Below are positions 41,491-50,721 of a stretch of DNA of 64,000 nt, one piece after another (within the stretch, counting starts at the first letter, position 1; each line of letters starts with the position of its first letter). The notes beneath the pieces were generated by a model. It made no database searches. It was given only the letters and a program-made list of their open reading frames with translations, and was not told the DNA's origin. The stretch covers positions 124,001-188,000 of the forward strand of contig NZ_SRRO01000001.1 in NCBI RefSeq assembly GCF_004785795.1. The letters run 5' to 3'. The translations under genes were made by a program, and so were the position numbers. Source of the stretch: Nocardioides eburneiflavus. Lineage in GTDB: Bacteria > Actinomycetota > Actinomycetes > Propionibacteriales > Nocardioidaceae.

Positions 41491-42124
41491 CTGCGGCCAG
41501 CTCACCCACGAGCACCTCGACCGCACGCACCGGGTCGGCGGGCAGCGTCCGCGCCCCGACCTCGGCGGCGGTCTGCTCGTCGGCGCCCCGCCCGGCGGCG
41601 TACACCGGGTGGTCGGCGGCGAGCTTGCGCAGCGCGGAGGCGTGGGCGGTGAACATCGTCGGCCGGGTCGCAGCGAGCACCACCGCGTCGGCGCCGGTGC
41701 GGCGGGCGGCGGTGAGCACCGCCGGGATCGGGGTGTCCGCGCCGAGGAAGCGCACCCGTACGCCGCGCTCGCGCAGCATCAGCGCCACGCAGAGCAGCAC
41801 CATGTCGTGCCGCTCCCCCGGTGGGCACGCGAGCAGCACGACAGGTGCGAGCGCCGGCGTCCCGTCCTCCGCCCGCGGCGGCACCGCGGCGAGGGCGCTG
41901 AGCTTGCGCCGGAGCATGTCGCTGACGAAGTGCTCGTGGGCGACCGAGAGCGTGCCCGCCTCCCACCGGTCGCCGACCTCCTGGAGGAAGGGCAGCACGA
42001 CGCCGGTGACCGCCCCGGACAGCGGTACGTCCCACAGGAGCCGGGCGATCGCGATCTCCGCCGCCTCCGCGTCGAAGGTGTCGACGGCTGCCCAGAGCTC
42101 GTCGGAGGTCGTCGTGATCGTCAC
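41474..42124 (-). CDS. cobalamin-binding (B12-2 type) domain protein without DNA-binding domain
   Basis: A 216-aa protein. The N-terminal four-helix cap has the W-x(9)-EH motif in [20 protein letters not shown], as in CarH/LitR-type photoreceptors and B12-binding regulators. The C-terminal Rossmann-like half ([31 protein letters not shown]) lacks the classic DxHxxG base-off His. The MerR-type helix-turn-helix found at the N-terminus of CarH is missing, so it would act through a partner or as a binding protein. The start is GTG 42124, 6 nt after TAGCGT. Family is clear; signal (light, cobalamin) and partner are unknown. Confidence 0.85.
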   Translation of the reverse strand: MTITTTSDELWAAVDTFDAEAAEIAIARLLWDVPLSGAVTGVVLPFLQEVGDRWEAGTLSVAHEHFVSDMLRRKLSALAAVPPRAEDGTPALAPVVLLACPPGERHDMVLLCVALMLRERGVRVRFLGADTPIPAVLTAARRTGADAVVLAATRPTMFTAHASALRKLAADHPVYAAGRGADEQTAAEVGARTLPADPVRAVEVLVGELAAVSGSW

Positions 42125-42130
42125 AGGCGC

Positions 42131-42136
42131 ACGCTA
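42131..42136 (-). promoter_or_regulatory. -10 box (TAGCGT) of the B12-binding protein gene
   Basis: TAGCGT on the minus strand, then 6 nt, then the GTG start. No Shine-Dalgarno sequence. Predicted leaderless promoter. Confidence 0.45.
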
Positions 42137-42183
42137 GCCCGCATCGCGGGTGGGCGCGGCGTTCTGGGAGAGCGGTCCGGAGG

Positions 42184-43185
42184 TCAGACGGCCGCCGCCA
42201 TGCGCGGGACCACCGTCGCTCCCGCCGCAGGGGTGAGCCACACCGTGCTGCCCTCCTCGAGCCGCTGGGAACGGGCGTGGGCACGGGTGACCACCACCGA
42301 CACCTCGTCGCCGTCCACCGTGAGCACGGTGAGCCGGACCTCGAAGCCGATGCGGACGAGCCGGGAGACAGTGCCCTCGACGCTGCCGGCGAGCGACGGC
42401 GCGGTCTCCAGCTCGATGTCGTGCGGCCGGAGCGACAGTCCGCCGAGGTGGGTGACCTCGCCGAGGAACGACATCACGAAGTCGTTGGCCGGCTCGTCGT
42501 AGAGCTGGTCGGGCGTGCCGACCTGCTCCACGCGCCCCTCGTTGATCACGACGATCTCGTCGGCGACCTCGAGGGCCTCCTCCTGGTCGTGGGTGACGAA
42601 GACGGTCGTGACGTGCACGTCGTCGTGGAGGCGACGCAGCCAGTCGCGCAGCTCCTTGCGCACCTTGGCGTCGAGGGCCCCGAAGGGCTCGTCGAGGAGC
42701 AGCACGCTCGGCTCCACGGCGAGGGCTCGTGCGAGCGCCATGCGCTGGCGCTGGCCGCCGGAGAGCTGGGACGGCAGCCGGTGGGCGAACTGCGAGAGGT
42801 GCACCAGCTCGAGCAGCTCGCGGACGCGGTGCTCGATCTCCTCCTTGGGCCGCTTGCGGATCTCCAGGCCGAACGCGACGTTCTTGGCGACGGTCATGTG
42901 CTTGAAGACCGCGTAGTGCTGGAAGACGAAGCCGACGTTGCGCTTCTGCGCCGGCAGGTGGGTGGCCTCGACGCCCTCGATGCTGACCGAGCCGGTGTCG
43001 GCCTTCTCCAGTCCCGCGATGATGCGGAGCAGGGTCGACTTGCCGCCGCCACTCGGGCCCAGCAGGGCGGTGAGCTGGCCGGTCGGGATGGTGACGTCGA
43101 CGTCGTCCAGTGCGACGAAGTCGGCGCGCCGCCCTGAGCCCGTCGAAGGGAACAACTTGTTAAGGCCTCGGACCTCGATGCTCAT
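42184..43185 (-). CDS. cysA: sulfate/thiosulfate ABC importer, ATP-binding protein
   Basis: A 333-aa ATPase that energises sulfate uptake. Walker [10 protein letters not shown], signature [15 protein letters not shown], Walker [12 protein letters not shown] and the H-loop [10 protein letters not shown] are intact. A C-terminal TOBE-like domain ([13 protein letters not shown]) follows. Between the A-loop Phe12 and the usual DFVALDDV there is a nine-residue insertion, PSTGSGRRA, encoded by a dispersed-repeat-like sequence (43132-43150). The other CysA landmarks are unaffected and the insertion falls in a surface loop, so activity is probably kept. It is last in the sbp-cysT-cysW-cysA unit, 10 bp after cysW. 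Confidence 0.94.
   Translation of the reverse strand: MSIEVRGLNKLFPSTGSGRRADFVALDDVDVTIPTGQLTALLGPSGGGKSTLLRIIAGLEKADTGSVSIEGVEATHLPAQKRNVGFVFQHYAVFKHMTVAKNVAFGLEIRKRPKEEIEHRVRELLELVHLSQFAHRLPSQLSGGQRQRMALARALAVEPSVLLLDEPFGALDAKVRKELRDWLRRLHDDVHVTTVFVTHDQEEALEVADEIVVINEGRVEQVGTPDQLYDEPANDFVMSFLGEVTHLGGLSLRPHDIELETAPSLAGSVEGTVSRLVRIGFEVRLTVLTVDGDEVSVVVTRAHARSQRLEEGSTVWLTPAAGATVVPRMAAAV
43132..43150 (-). repeat. REP-like 19-mer inside cysA
   Basis: CCCTTCGACGGGCTCAGGG on the coding strand. This matches, from memory, the dispersed CCCTTCGACRGGCTCAGGG repeat common between actinobacterial genes. Here it is within a coding region and accounts for most of the nine extra CysA codons. Confidence 0.6.
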
Positions 43186-43195
43186 GACTGACCTT

Positions 43196-44068
43196 TCAGG
43201 GGTGGTTCTTGGGACGGATGATGGCGACGATGACGATGCAGGCGACCGACACCATCGCGAGCAGGAAGGCGGTGGCGTAGGCGCCCTGCTGGTCGAAGTT
43301 GAGGTACTTCTCCTCGACCGCCAGGGTCGCCGTACGGGTCTGGCCGAGCACGTTGCCCGAGACGACCTTCACCGCCCCGAACTCGCCGAGCGATCGCGCC
43401 AGCGTCAGCACGACGCCGTACGTGATGCCCCACTTGATGGAGGGCAGGGTGATCCGCCAGAAGCGCTGGAGCCCGTTGGCGCCGAGGCTCTGGGCCGCCT
43501 GCTCCTGCTCGATGCCGATCTCCTCGAGCACCGGCACGACCTCGCGGATCATCAGCGGGAGCGCGACGAAGGTCGTGGCCATGATGATGCCCGGCGTCGA
43601 GAAGATGACATCGAATCCCCAGCCGGCGAGCGTGGGCCCGAACCAGCCGTTGCGGCCGCCGTAGACCAGCACCAGGGCGAGGCCGACCACGATCGGCGAG
43701 ACCGAGAGCGGGATGTCGAGCAAGGCGTTGAGCGCCCGCTTTCCCGGGAACTCGTAGCGGACGAGCAGCAGGGACATGCCGACGCCGAAGATCGCGTTGA
43801 TGACGACCGACCACACGGCGACGTACGCGCTCAGCTGCAGCGCGACGACCATGTCGGGGTCCTCGAACAGGGCGCGGATCGAACCGAAGCCGTCGTCGAA
43901 GGTGTTGATCGCCACCAGCGACACCGGCCACGCCACCAGGAAGAACAGGTAGGCGGTGACGATGAACCGGAGCAGGTACGTCACCGGCGTCTTGCGGACC
44001 CGCGGCGGCCGACGGCGCTCCTCGACGGGCGGCGCCTCGGCGGTCGGGTGGATCAGCGTGTCAGCCAC
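43196..44068 (-). CDS. cysW: sulfate ABC importer permease CysW
   Basis: A 290-aa inner-membrane permease with six predicted helices and the binding-protein-dependent transport EAA loop ([20 protein letters not shown]). [16 protein letters not shown] is the CysW-type block. It pairs with CysT to form the sulfate channel driven by CysA. The start is GTG 44068, 8 nt inside the 3' end of cysT, so translation is coupled. Confidence 0.94.
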   Translation of the reverse strand: MADTLIHPTAEAPPVEERRRPPRVRKTPVTYLLRFIVTAYLFFLVAWPVSLVAINTFDDGFGSIRALFEDPDMVVALQLSAYVAVWSVVINAIFGVGMSLLLVRYEFPGKRALNALLDIPLSVSPIVVGLALVLVYGGRNGWFGPTLAGWGFDVIFSTPGIIMATTFVALPLMIREVVPVLEEIGIEQEQAAQSLGANGLQRFWRITLPSIKWGITYGVVLTLARSLGEFGAVKVVSGNVLGQTRTATLAVEEKYLNFDQQGAYATAFLLAMVSVACIVIVAIIRPKNHP

Positions 44069-44912
44069 GTGCGGCCACCCGCCTCTGGATCAGGTCCAGG
44101 ACGACGATCACCGCGAGCGAGATGGCCAGCAGCACCGTCGCGACTGCTCCGGCCGCCGCGACGTTGTCGTTCTCGATGCTGCTCAGGATCCGCACGGAGG
44201 TGACCTCGGTCTTGAACGGGAGGTTGCCCGAGAGCAGGACCAACGAGCCGTACTCGCTGACGCCGCGAGCGAAGGACAGGGCCGCGCCGGCGGTGATGGC
44301 CGGCGTGAGGCTGGGCAGGATGATGCGGCGGAAGGTGGTGAACCGGCTCGCGCCCAGCGACGCCGCTGCCTCCTCGACGTCGATGTCCAGCTCCTCGAGC
44401 ACCGGCTGGACCATGCGTACGACGAACGGCAGCGTGACGAAGAGGAACGCGAGGAACACGGCCGGCCTCTCGTTGGCGATGTCGATGCCCAGCGGGCTGT
44501 CCGCGTTGCCGTAGAGGGACAGCAGCACCAGGCCGGCGACGATGGTCGGCAGCGCGAAGGGGATGTCGATCATCACCTCGAGCACCGACTTGCCCCAGAA
44601 CCGGTCGCGGACCAGGACCCACGCGATGAGCGGGCCCATCACGACGTTGACGGCCGTGACGCCGGCGGCGGTGAAGACGGTGAGCTTGATGGCGGCGGCG
44701 GTCTGGCCGTTGGTGATGGTCGCCCAGAAGACGTCCCACCCGCCGTCGATGGCGGTGACGACGACGGCCGCCAAGGGGATCAGGACCAGCGCGCTGAACC
44801 AGATCATGGCGATGCCGAGCCCGAGCCCCGACGACCGCGTGAGCGTGGAGCGCGGACCCGACCGGCGAGGAGTCCTCGCCGGTCGGACCGCTGCGATCTC
44901 AGTTGAGGTCAT
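44061..44912 (-). CDS. cysT: sulfate ABC importer permease CysT
   Basis: A 283-aa membrane permease. Typical blocks: LVRDRFWGKSVLEVMIDIP, ALPTIVAGLVLLSLYG, the EAA loop DVEEAAASLGASRFTTFRRI and FARGVSEYGSLVLLSGN. Also called CysU. The start is ATG 44912, 21 bp after the binding-protein stop. An Arg-rich N-terminal extension precedes the first helix. Its position within sbp-cysT-cysW-cysA supports sulfate/thiosulfate over other oxyanions. Confidence 0.94.
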   Translation of the reverse strand: MTSTEIAAVRPARTPRRSGPRSTLTRSSGLGLGIAMIWFSALVLIPLAAVVVTAIDGGWDVFWATITNGQTAAAIKLTVFTAAGVTAVNVVMGPLIAWVLVRDRFWGKSVLEVMIDIPFALPTIVAGLVLLSLYGNADSPLGIDIANERPAVFLAFLFVTLPFVVRMVQPVLEELDIDVEEAAASLGASRFTTFRRIILPSLTPAITAGAALSFARGVSEYGSLVLLSGNLPFKTEVTSVRILSSIENDNVAAAGAVATVLLAISLAVIVVLDLIQRRVAARG

Positions 44913-44933
44913 GGTGTGGAGTGGTGGGACAGG

Positions 44934-45971
44934 TCACTCGAGGGAGAGACCGGCGCCGGTGATGGCCTCGAAGATCAGGCCGTCCTCCTCGTCGAAGAAC
45001 TTCGTCGACACCTCGTCCCAGCCGCCGAAGTCCTCGTCGACCGTCAGCAGCGTCCCGACCTCGGGGAACGGGTTGGACGGGTCGGCCGCACCCTCGACCG
45101 TGCCGCCGAAGTCGACGTCGTCGCGGATCGGGCGGAAGCCGGTGAGCGCGAACTGCTTCTGGCCCTCGTCGGAGAGGACGAAGTCCAGCCAGGCCTGCGA
45201 CGGCTCGGAGGCATCCTCGAGGATGGCGCCGGCGTTCTCGATGAGGAGCGTGGTGTCCGGCAGGACGTACTCGAAGCCCTCGTCGTTCTGCGCGGCGAGG
45301 ATCGCCTCGTTCTCGTAGGCCATCAGTACGTCACCGGTGCCGCCGAGGAAGGCGGTGGTGGCGTCGCGACCGCTGCTCGGCAGCGACACGACGTTCTTGA
45401 AGAACTTGTCGACGTACTCGGTCGCCTCCTCCTCCGTGCCACCGTCGCTGATCACCTGGCCGTAGGCCGCGAGCGCGTTCCAGCGCGCCGCGCCGGAGGA
45501 CGCGGGGTTGGGGGTGACGATCTCGACACCCGGCTTCACCAGGTCGGCCCAGGTCTTGATGTTCTTGGGGTTGCCGTCGCGGACACCGAAGACCACGACG
45601 GAGCGCGAGACGACGCCCTTGTTCTCACCGGCGTCCCAGTCGTCGGCCACGAGACCCTCGTCGACGAGACGGGTCACGTCGGTGGGCACCGAGAAGTGGA
45701 CGTAGTCGGCCTTCAGCCCCGCGGCGACGGCGCGGCTCTGGTCGCCCGACGGGCCGTAGGAGGTCTGGAACTCCACACCCTCGCCCTCGGGGGTCTTGGT
45801 GAACTCGGCGGCGATGTTCTTGTTGGCGGCCTCGGGGACGGCGAAGCCGACGATGCTGATGGTCTCGGCCGCGTCGGAGTCACTGCTGCTGGCACCACCG
45901 GGCGCGCAGGCCGACAGGGCCAGTGCTCCGACGAGTGCGGCCGCGAGAGCGGCACGTGAACGGATCTGCAT
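44934..45971 (-). CDS. sulfate ABC importer substrate-binding lipoprotein
   Basis: A 345-aa lipoprotein of the Sbp/CysP family that would deliver sulfate or thiosulfate to CysTWA. The signal peptide ends in the lipobox ALSACAPGG (Cys about 20). The mature part shows the family sequence: SYGPSGDQSRAVAAGLKADYVHFS, EIVTPNPASSGAARWNALAAYG, and AYENEAILA. The frame stays open upstream to 46115, but the ATG at 45971 gives the signal peptide and is the only sensible start. It is first in the operon, behind an AT-rich promoter region with an inverted repeat. Confidence 0.92.
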   Translation of the reverse strand: MQIRSRAALAAALVGALALSACAPGGASSSDSDAAETISIVGFAVPEAANKNIAAEFTKTPEGEGVEFQTSYGPSGDQSRAVAAGLKADYVHFSVPTDVTRLVDEGLVADDWDAGENKGVVSRSVVVFGVRDGNPKNIKTWADLVKPGVEIVTPNPASSGAARWNALAAYGQVISDGGTEEEATEYVDKFFKNVVSLPSSGRDATTAFLGGTGDVLMAYENEAILAAQNDEGFEYVLPDTTLLIENAGAILEDASEPSQAWLDFVLSDEGQKQFALTGFRPIRDDVDFGGTVEGAADPSNPFPEVGTLLTVDEDFGGWDEVSTKFFDEEDGLIFEAITGAGLSLE

Positions 45972-46203
45972 GGGGGGATCTCGACTTTCTGGATCGGTCT
46001 GTGCAATGTCGAGCAACATACATGACTTTATAGACGACAGTGACATTGACCGCGGTTCGGTCGCGTGTCGTGGATCACGCCCCTGCGTGAGCACCCGGCA
46101 GGAGGCGTCCATCACGTGGGGAGCGGGGTCCCGAGGCCCGCCGCGCGGCTAGTGTTGGTGGTTGGGAGAGGACTCTCGAGACACGTAGGAAGCAGGGCAA
46201 GAG
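45972..46203. promoter_or_regulatory. divergent sbp / korA intergenic region
   Basis: A 232-bp region. It holds an AT-rich patch with a minus-strand TATAAA (about 46028-46033) as -10 candidate for the sulfate operon. The inverted repeat CAATGTC (46004-46010) and GACATTG (46042-46048) flanks it and may be an operator. For korA, TAGTGT (46150-46155) is a candidate -10, leaving a leader of about 45 nt. Confidence 0.4.
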
Positions 46204-48129
46204 GTGACCCAACCCGTCAAGCAGGTCAAGCAGCTCGACCGCGTCATCATCCGGTTCGCGGGCGACTCCGGCGACGGCATGCAGCTCACCGGTGACCGGT
46301 TCACCCAGGAGACCGCGGCCTTCGGCAACGACCTGGTGACGCTGCCCAACTTCCCCGCCGAGATCCGCGCCCCGCAGGGCACGTTGCCCGGCGTCTCGTC
46401 CTTCCAGGTGCACTTCGCCGACCACGACATCCTCACCGCGGGCGACGCCCCCGACGTGCTCGTCGCGATGAACCCGGCGGCGCTGCGCGCCAACCTCGGC
46501 GACCTGCACAAGGGCGCCACCATCATCGTCGACACCCACGACTTCACCGCGCGGAACCTGACGAAGGCCGGCTACACCGAGAGCCCGCTCGACGGCGACA
46601 GCCTCAGCGAGTACGCCCTGCACACCGTGGACCTCACCGGCATGACCGTCGAGGCGGTCAAGGAGTTCGGCCTCTCCCGCAAGGACGCGTCGCGGGCCAA
46701 GAACATGTTCGCCCTCGGACTGCTGTCCTGGATGTACGGGCGCCCCACCGACCCGACGACCGCCTTCCTGTCCAAGCGGTTCGCGAAGGTGCCCGACATC
46801 CGCGACGCCAACCTGGCGGCCTTCAAGGCCGGCTGGAACTTCGGCGAGACGACCGAGGCCTTCGCGGTCCAGTACGAGATCAAGCCGGCCGTCATGCCCC
46901 CCGGCACCTACCGCAACATCACCGGCAACCTCGCGCTGGCGTACGGCCTCGTCGCCGGCGGCGTGCAGTCCGGCCTCCCGGTGTTCCTCGGGACCTACCC
47001 GATCACCCCGGCCTCCGACATCCTCCACGAGCTGTCGAGGCACAAGTCGTTCGGCGTGATGACCTTCCAGGCGGAGGACGAGATCGCCGGCGTGGGTGCC
47101 GCGATCGGCGCGTCGTACGCCGGCCACCTCGGCGTGACGTCCACGTCGGGTCCGGGCGTGGCGCTGAAGTCCGAGGCGATCGGCCTCGCGGTGATGACCG
47201 AGCTCCCGCTCGTCGTCATCGACGTCCAGCGGGGAGGGCCATCGACCGGCCTGCCCACCAAGACCGAGCAGGCCGACCTGCTCCAGGCGATGTTCGGCCG
47301 CAACGGCGAGGCGCCGGTGCCGATCGTCGCGCCCCAGTCGCCGGGCGACTGCTTCGCCGCCGCCGTCGAGGCCACCCGGATCGCGGTCACCTACCGCACG
47401 CCGGTCCTGCTGCTGTCGGACGGCTACCTCGCCAACGGCTCCGAGCCGTGGCGGGTGCCGACGATCGACGAGCTGCCGGTCATCGACCCGGCCTTCGCCA
47501 CGGAGAAGAACCACGGCTCTGGCGACGACGCTGAGTTCTGGCCCTACCTGCGCGACGACACGACCCTCGCACGTCCGTGGGCGATCCCGGGCACCCCCGG
47601 CCTCGAGCACCGCATCGGCGGCCTCGAGAAGGGCGACGGGCACGGCAACATCTCCTACGACCCGGCCAACCACGACTTCATGGTCCGTACCCGTCAGGCC
47701 AAGGTGGACCGGATCGCCGAGTCGATCCCGCTCGTCGAGGTCGACGACCCGTCCGGCGAGGCGAAGGTCCTCGTGCTGGGCTGGGGGTCGACCTACGGCC
47801 CGATCGGCGCCGGCGTACGCCGCGTGCGCAAGGCCGGCTACCACGTGGCGCAGGCGCACCTGCGCCACCTCAACCCGTTCCCGAGCAACCTCGGCGAGGT
47901 CCTCAAGGGCTACGACAAGGTGCTCGTGCCCGAGATGAACCTCGGCCAGCTCTCCCTGCTGCTGCGCGCGAAGTACCTCGTCGACGCCGTCGGCTACAAC
48001 CACGTCCGCGGACTGCCCCTCAAGGCCACCGAGCTCGCCCACGCCATCGGCGAGCTGGTCGGACAGGCCGAGGGCATCGACGTCGAGCTCGGCGTGTGGG
48101 GCGAGCCCACCCAGAAGGAGCACATCTGA
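46204..48129 (+). CDS. korA: 2-oxoglutarate:ferredoxin oxidoreductase, alpha subunit (gamma-alpha fusion)
   Basis: A 641-aa subunit of the CoA-acylating 2-oxoacid:ferredoxin oxidoreductase. The gamma-type domain comes first (RFAGDSGDGMQLTGDRFTQE, NFPAEIRAPQGT). The TPP pyrimidine-binding alpha domain follows from about residue 220 (GTYPITPASDILHEL, QAEDEIAGVGAAIGASYAG, TSTSGPGVALKSEAIGLA). The C-terminal transketolase-C-like domain has VLVLGWGSTYGPI. In Mycobacterium the KorAB pair replaces 2-oxoglutarate dehydrogenase under some conditions, with ferredoxin as electron acceptor. The start is GTG 46204. It overlaps korB by one base. Confidence 0.95.
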   Translation: MTQPVKQVKQLDRVIIRFAGDSGDGMQLTGDRFTQETAAFGNDLVTLPNFPAEIRAPQGTLPGVSSFQVHFADHDILTAGDAPDVLVAMNPAALRANLGDLHKGATIIVDTHDFTARNLTKAGYTESPLDGDSLSEYALHTVDLTGMTVEAVKEFGLSRKDASRAKNMFALGLLSWMYGRPTDPTTAFLSKRFAKVPDIRDANLAAFKAGWNFGETTEAFAVQYEIKPAVMPPGTYRNITGNLALAYGLVAGGVQSGLPVFLGTYPITPASDILHELSRHKSFGVMTFQAEDEIAGVGAAIGASYAGHLGVTSTSGPGVALKSEAIGLAVMTELPLVVIDVQRGGPSTGLPTKTEQADLLQAMFGRNGEAPVPIVAPQSPGDCFAAAVEATRIAVTYRTPVLLLSDGYLANGSEPWRVPTIDELPVIDPAFATEKNHGSGDDAEFWPYLRDDTTLARPWAIPGTPGLEHRIGGLEKGDGHGNISYDPANHDFMVRTRQAKVDRIAESIPLVEVDDPSGEAKVLVLGWGSTYGPIGAGVRRVRKAGYHVAQAHLRHLNPFPSNLGEVLKGYDKVLVPEMNLGQLSLLLRAKYLVDAVGYNHVRGLPLKATELAHAIGELVGQAEGIDVELGVWGEPTQKEHI

Positions 48130-49262
48130 TGAGCATCCCGACCGACCTGGGCCTGCCGGGCGTGCGTTCCGGCACCGAGGGCGTCCCGACCCTGCCCGAG
48201 GGAGCCCCGGCGCAGACCGGCAAGGACTTCACCTCCGACCAGGAGGTCCGCTGGTGCCCCGGGTGCGGTGACTACGCCGTGCTCAAGGCCGTCCAGTCCT
48301 TCCTGCCCGACCTCGGGCTGCGCCGCGAGAACATCGTCTTCGTCTCCGGCATCGGCTGCTCGTCGCGGTTCCCCTACTACCTCGACACCTACGGCATGCA
48401 CTCGATCCACGGCCGTGCGCCGTCCATCGCGACCGGCATCGCCACGGCTCGCGAGGACCTCTCGGTGTGGGTGGTCACCGGTGACGGCGACGCGCTGTCG
48501 ATCGGCGGCAACCACCTGATCCACGCGCTGCGGCGCAACGTCAACATGACGATCCTGCTCTTCAACAACCGGATCTACGGGCTCACCAAGGGCCAGTACT
48601 CCCCCACGTCGGAGACCGGCAAGGTCACCAAGTCGACGCCGATGGGCTCGCTCGACCACCCGTTCAACCCGGTGTCGCTCGCGCTCGGCGCCGAGGCCTC
48701 GTTCGTGGCTCGCACCATCGACTCCGACCGCAAGCACCTCACCGGCGTGCTCGCCGCGGCCGCGGCCCACCGAGGAACGTCGCTGGTGGAGATCTACCAG
48801 AACTGCCCGATCTTCAACGACGGCGCGTTCGACGCGATCAAGTCGCCCGAGACCAAGGCTGACGCGATCATCCCGCTCGTGCACGGGGAGCCCGTCACCT
48901 TCGGCACCGCCCTCGAGGACGGGCGTGGCGCCAAGGCGCTGGTGCGCGACACCGCGACGGGTGGCGTGAAGGTCGTCGCGACCGCCGACGTCGCGGCCGC
49001 GGACATCCTCGTCCACGACGCGCACAACCCCGACCCGTCCAACGCGTTCGCGATCTCACGCCTCACCGCGGCGGACTACCTCGACCAGTCGCCGATCGGG
49101 ATCTTCCGCCAGGTCGAGCGCCCGACGTACGACGACGCCGCGCGCGAGCAGGTGACGGCCTCCGCCCCGGCACCCTCCGCCCCTGGAGATGACGACACCG
49201 CCGACCGCGCCGCACGACTGGCGGCGCTGATCGGCGGTGGCGACACCTGGACGGTCATCTGA
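48129..49262 (+). CDS. korB: 2-oxoglutarate:ferredoxin oxidoreductase, beta subunit
   Basis: A 377-aa TPP-binding subunit. The iron-sulfur/TPP region is clear: VRWCPGCGDYAVLKAVQ, VSGIGCSSRFPYYLDTYG, IHGRAPSIATGIA, and the TPP-Mg motif TGDGDALSIGGNHLIHALRRN with FNNRIYGLTKGQYSPTS. With KorA it oxidises 2-oxoglutarate to succinyl-CoA, reducing ferredoxin and feeding the TCA cycle. The start ATG overlaps the korA stop (TGATG). The C-terminal 60 residues include a Pro/Ala linker and are variable in the family. Confidence 0.95.
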   Translation: MSIPTDLGLPGVRSGTEGVPTLPEGAPAQTGKDFTSDQEVRWCPGCGDYAVLKAVQSFLPDLGLRRENIVFVSGIGCSSRFPYYLDTYGMHSIHGRAPSIATGIATAREDLSVWVVTGDGDALSIGGNHLIHALRRNVNMTILLFNNRIYGLTKGQYSPTSETGKVTKSTPMGSLDHPFNPVSLALGAEASFVARTIDSDRKHLTGVLAAAAAHRGTSLVEIYQNCPIFNDGAFDAIKSPETKADAIIPLVHGEPVTFGTALEDGRGAKALVRDTATGGVKVVATADVAAADILVHDAHNPDPSNAFAISRLTAADYLDQSPIGIFRQVERPTYDDAAREQVTASAPAPSAPGDDDTADRAARLAALIGGGDTWTVI

Positions 49263-49290
49263 CCGCCCAGGTGCAGGCTCCGGCTGTCGG

Positions 49291-49698
49291 TCAGTCGAAG
49301 TAGAGCGTCCAGACCTTGCCCATGGTGGTGGCGTAGCCGTAGGAGTTCTCCACCTTCGAGCGCCACTTCCAGCGCCCGCGCTCGGGGGCGTAGATCCGCG
49401 TCTTGAACACGCCCGCCTCGTCGGTCTTGATCTTCTTGACGACCTTCCACTTGCAGGTGCCGCACTTCTTCTTGAGGATCTTCACCTTCTCGTTGGCGTA
49501 GGGCACCACCGTGCCGTCGGCCAGCGGCTGCATCACGGTGCCCTTGAGCTTGAAGGCGTTGTAGGAGACCTGCTTGGTGTCCGGCGGGACCTCGTCGATG
49601 ATGCGCTTGGGGTGCGAGGCGCTCGCGCTCGCGCTGAGCACGCCAGCGACGAGCAGTGCGGCGACCAGGGCCGCCAGGACGGTGCGGAGTGTCCGCAT
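49291..49698 (-). CDS. small secreted basic protein, unknown function
   Basis: A 135-aa exported protein. The signal peptide MRTLRTVLAALVAALLVAGV ends near ASASAS (cleavage about residue 27). The mature part is Lys-rich and beta-strand-like (KVKILKKKCGTCKWKVVKKI), with one CGTC pair that could form a disulfide and a segment resembling a bacterial Ig-like or transthyretin-like repeat (DEAGVFKTRIYAPERGRWKW). GAGGGGG lies about 9 nt before the ATG. It is convergent with korB. No homologue with known function recognised. Confidence 0.75.
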   Translation of the reverse strand: MRTLRTVLAALVAALLVAGVLSASASASHPKRIIDEVPPDTKQVSYNAFKLKGTVMQPLADGTVVPYANEKVKILKKKCGTCKWKVVKKIKTDEAGVFKTRIYAPERGRWKWRSKVENSYGYATTMGKVWTLYFD

Positions 49699-49788
49699 GG
49701 TTGATTCCCCCTCGAGAAACGGTGATGTGACTGACCTGTCGGGGTTCCCCACCCCGAGACCGCACCATCGTAGGCGACAGCCCGCACC

Positions 49789-49794
49789 TAGACT
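49789..49794 (+). promoter_or_regulatory. -10 box (TAGACT) of rarD
   Basis: TAGACT, 6 nt, then the GTG start at 49801. No Shine-Dalgarno sequence. Leaderless promoter by position. Confidence 0.45.
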
Positions 49795-49800
49795 CCCGGA

Positions 49801-50709
49801 GTGCCAGATAGCCGTCGCGGACTGATCTTCGGAGCGGCGGCGTACACGCTGTGGGGCACCTTCCCGCGCTACTGGACGCTGCTGGAGCCGGGCGGCGCGA
49901 TCGAGATCCTGGCGCACCGCATCGTCTGGTCGGTGCTGACGATGGCGGTGATACTCGTGCTCGCGCGGCGGGTGCGCCACGTCCGTGCCCTGCTGCGCGA
50001 CCGCCGCCGGCTGCTCCTGATCGCCTGCGCGGCCGTCGTGATCACCGTCAACTGGGGTGGCTACATCTGGGGCGTCAACAACGGCCGCGTCGTCGAGACG
50101 TCGCTGGGCTACTTCATCAACCCGCTCGTGACGGTGCTGATGGGCGTGCTGGTCCTCGGCGAGCGCCTGCGTCGCCTGCAGTGGGTCGCGATGGCCATCG
50201 CCTTCGTCGCGGTCGTCGTCCTCACTCTCGACTACGGCCGGCCGCCGTGGGTGGCCCTCCTCCTCGCCTTCTCGTTCGGCACCTACGGCCTGCTCAAGAA
50301 GCAGGCCGGCGTCGGTGCGGTCGAGAGCATCACCGTGGAGACGATGGTCATGGCGCCGTTCGCCGCGGCGTACCTCGGCTGGCTCGTGGCGGCAGGGCAG
50401 TCCAACTTCGGTACGCACGGAGTCGGGCATGCCTTCCTGCTGACCACGACCGGCATCATCACCGCGGTGCCCCTGATGCTCTTCGGCGCCGCCGCGATCC
50501 GCGTCTCGATGGTCTCGCTCGGGCTCCTGCAGTACCTCGCGCCGACGATCCAGTTCGCCCTCGGCCTGCTCGTCTTCCGCGAGGACATGCCCGCCAGCCG
50601 CTGGATCGGCTTCGGCCTGGTGTGGGTCGCGCTGACGATCTTCACCGTCGAGGCCGTCAACCACCGTCGCCGGCAGCTGCGGCTGGTGGCGCAGGCCAGC
50701 GCGGCCTGA
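49801..50709 (+). CDS. rarD: RarD-type EamA/DMT transporter
   Basis: A 302-aa membrane protein with ten predicted helices of the drug/metabolite transporter superfamily. RarD hallmarks: GAAAYTLWGTFPRYWTLL at the N-terminus, EILAHRIVWSV, NWGGYIWGVNNGRVVETSLG and GYFINPLVTVL. LLQYLAPTIQFALGLLVFRE follows in the second half. E. coli RarD is annotated as a chloramphenicol-sensitivity protein; the physiological substrate is not established. The start is GTG 49801, fixed by the TAGACT box. Confidence 0.92.
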   Translation: MPDSRRGLIFGAAAYTLWGTFPRYWTLLEPGGAIEILAHRIVWSVLTMAVILVLARRVRHVRALLRDRRRLLLIACAAVVITVNWGGYIWGVNNGRVVETSLGYFINPLVTVLMGVLVLGERLRRLQWVAMAIAFVAVVVLTLDYGRPPWVALLLAFSFGTYGLLKKQAGVGAVESITVETMVMAPFAAAYLGWLVAAGQSNFGTHGVGHAFLLTTTGIITAVPLMLFGAAAIRVSMVSLGLLQYLAPTIQFALGLLVFREDMPASRWIGFGLVWVALTIFTVEAVNHRRRQLRLVAQASAA

Positions 50710-50721
50710 GCACGCCCCCGT

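Noticed and set aside
46075..48123. 682-codon minus-strand frame opposite korA
   Set aside because: Shadow of korA; no start signal and no recognisable domain.
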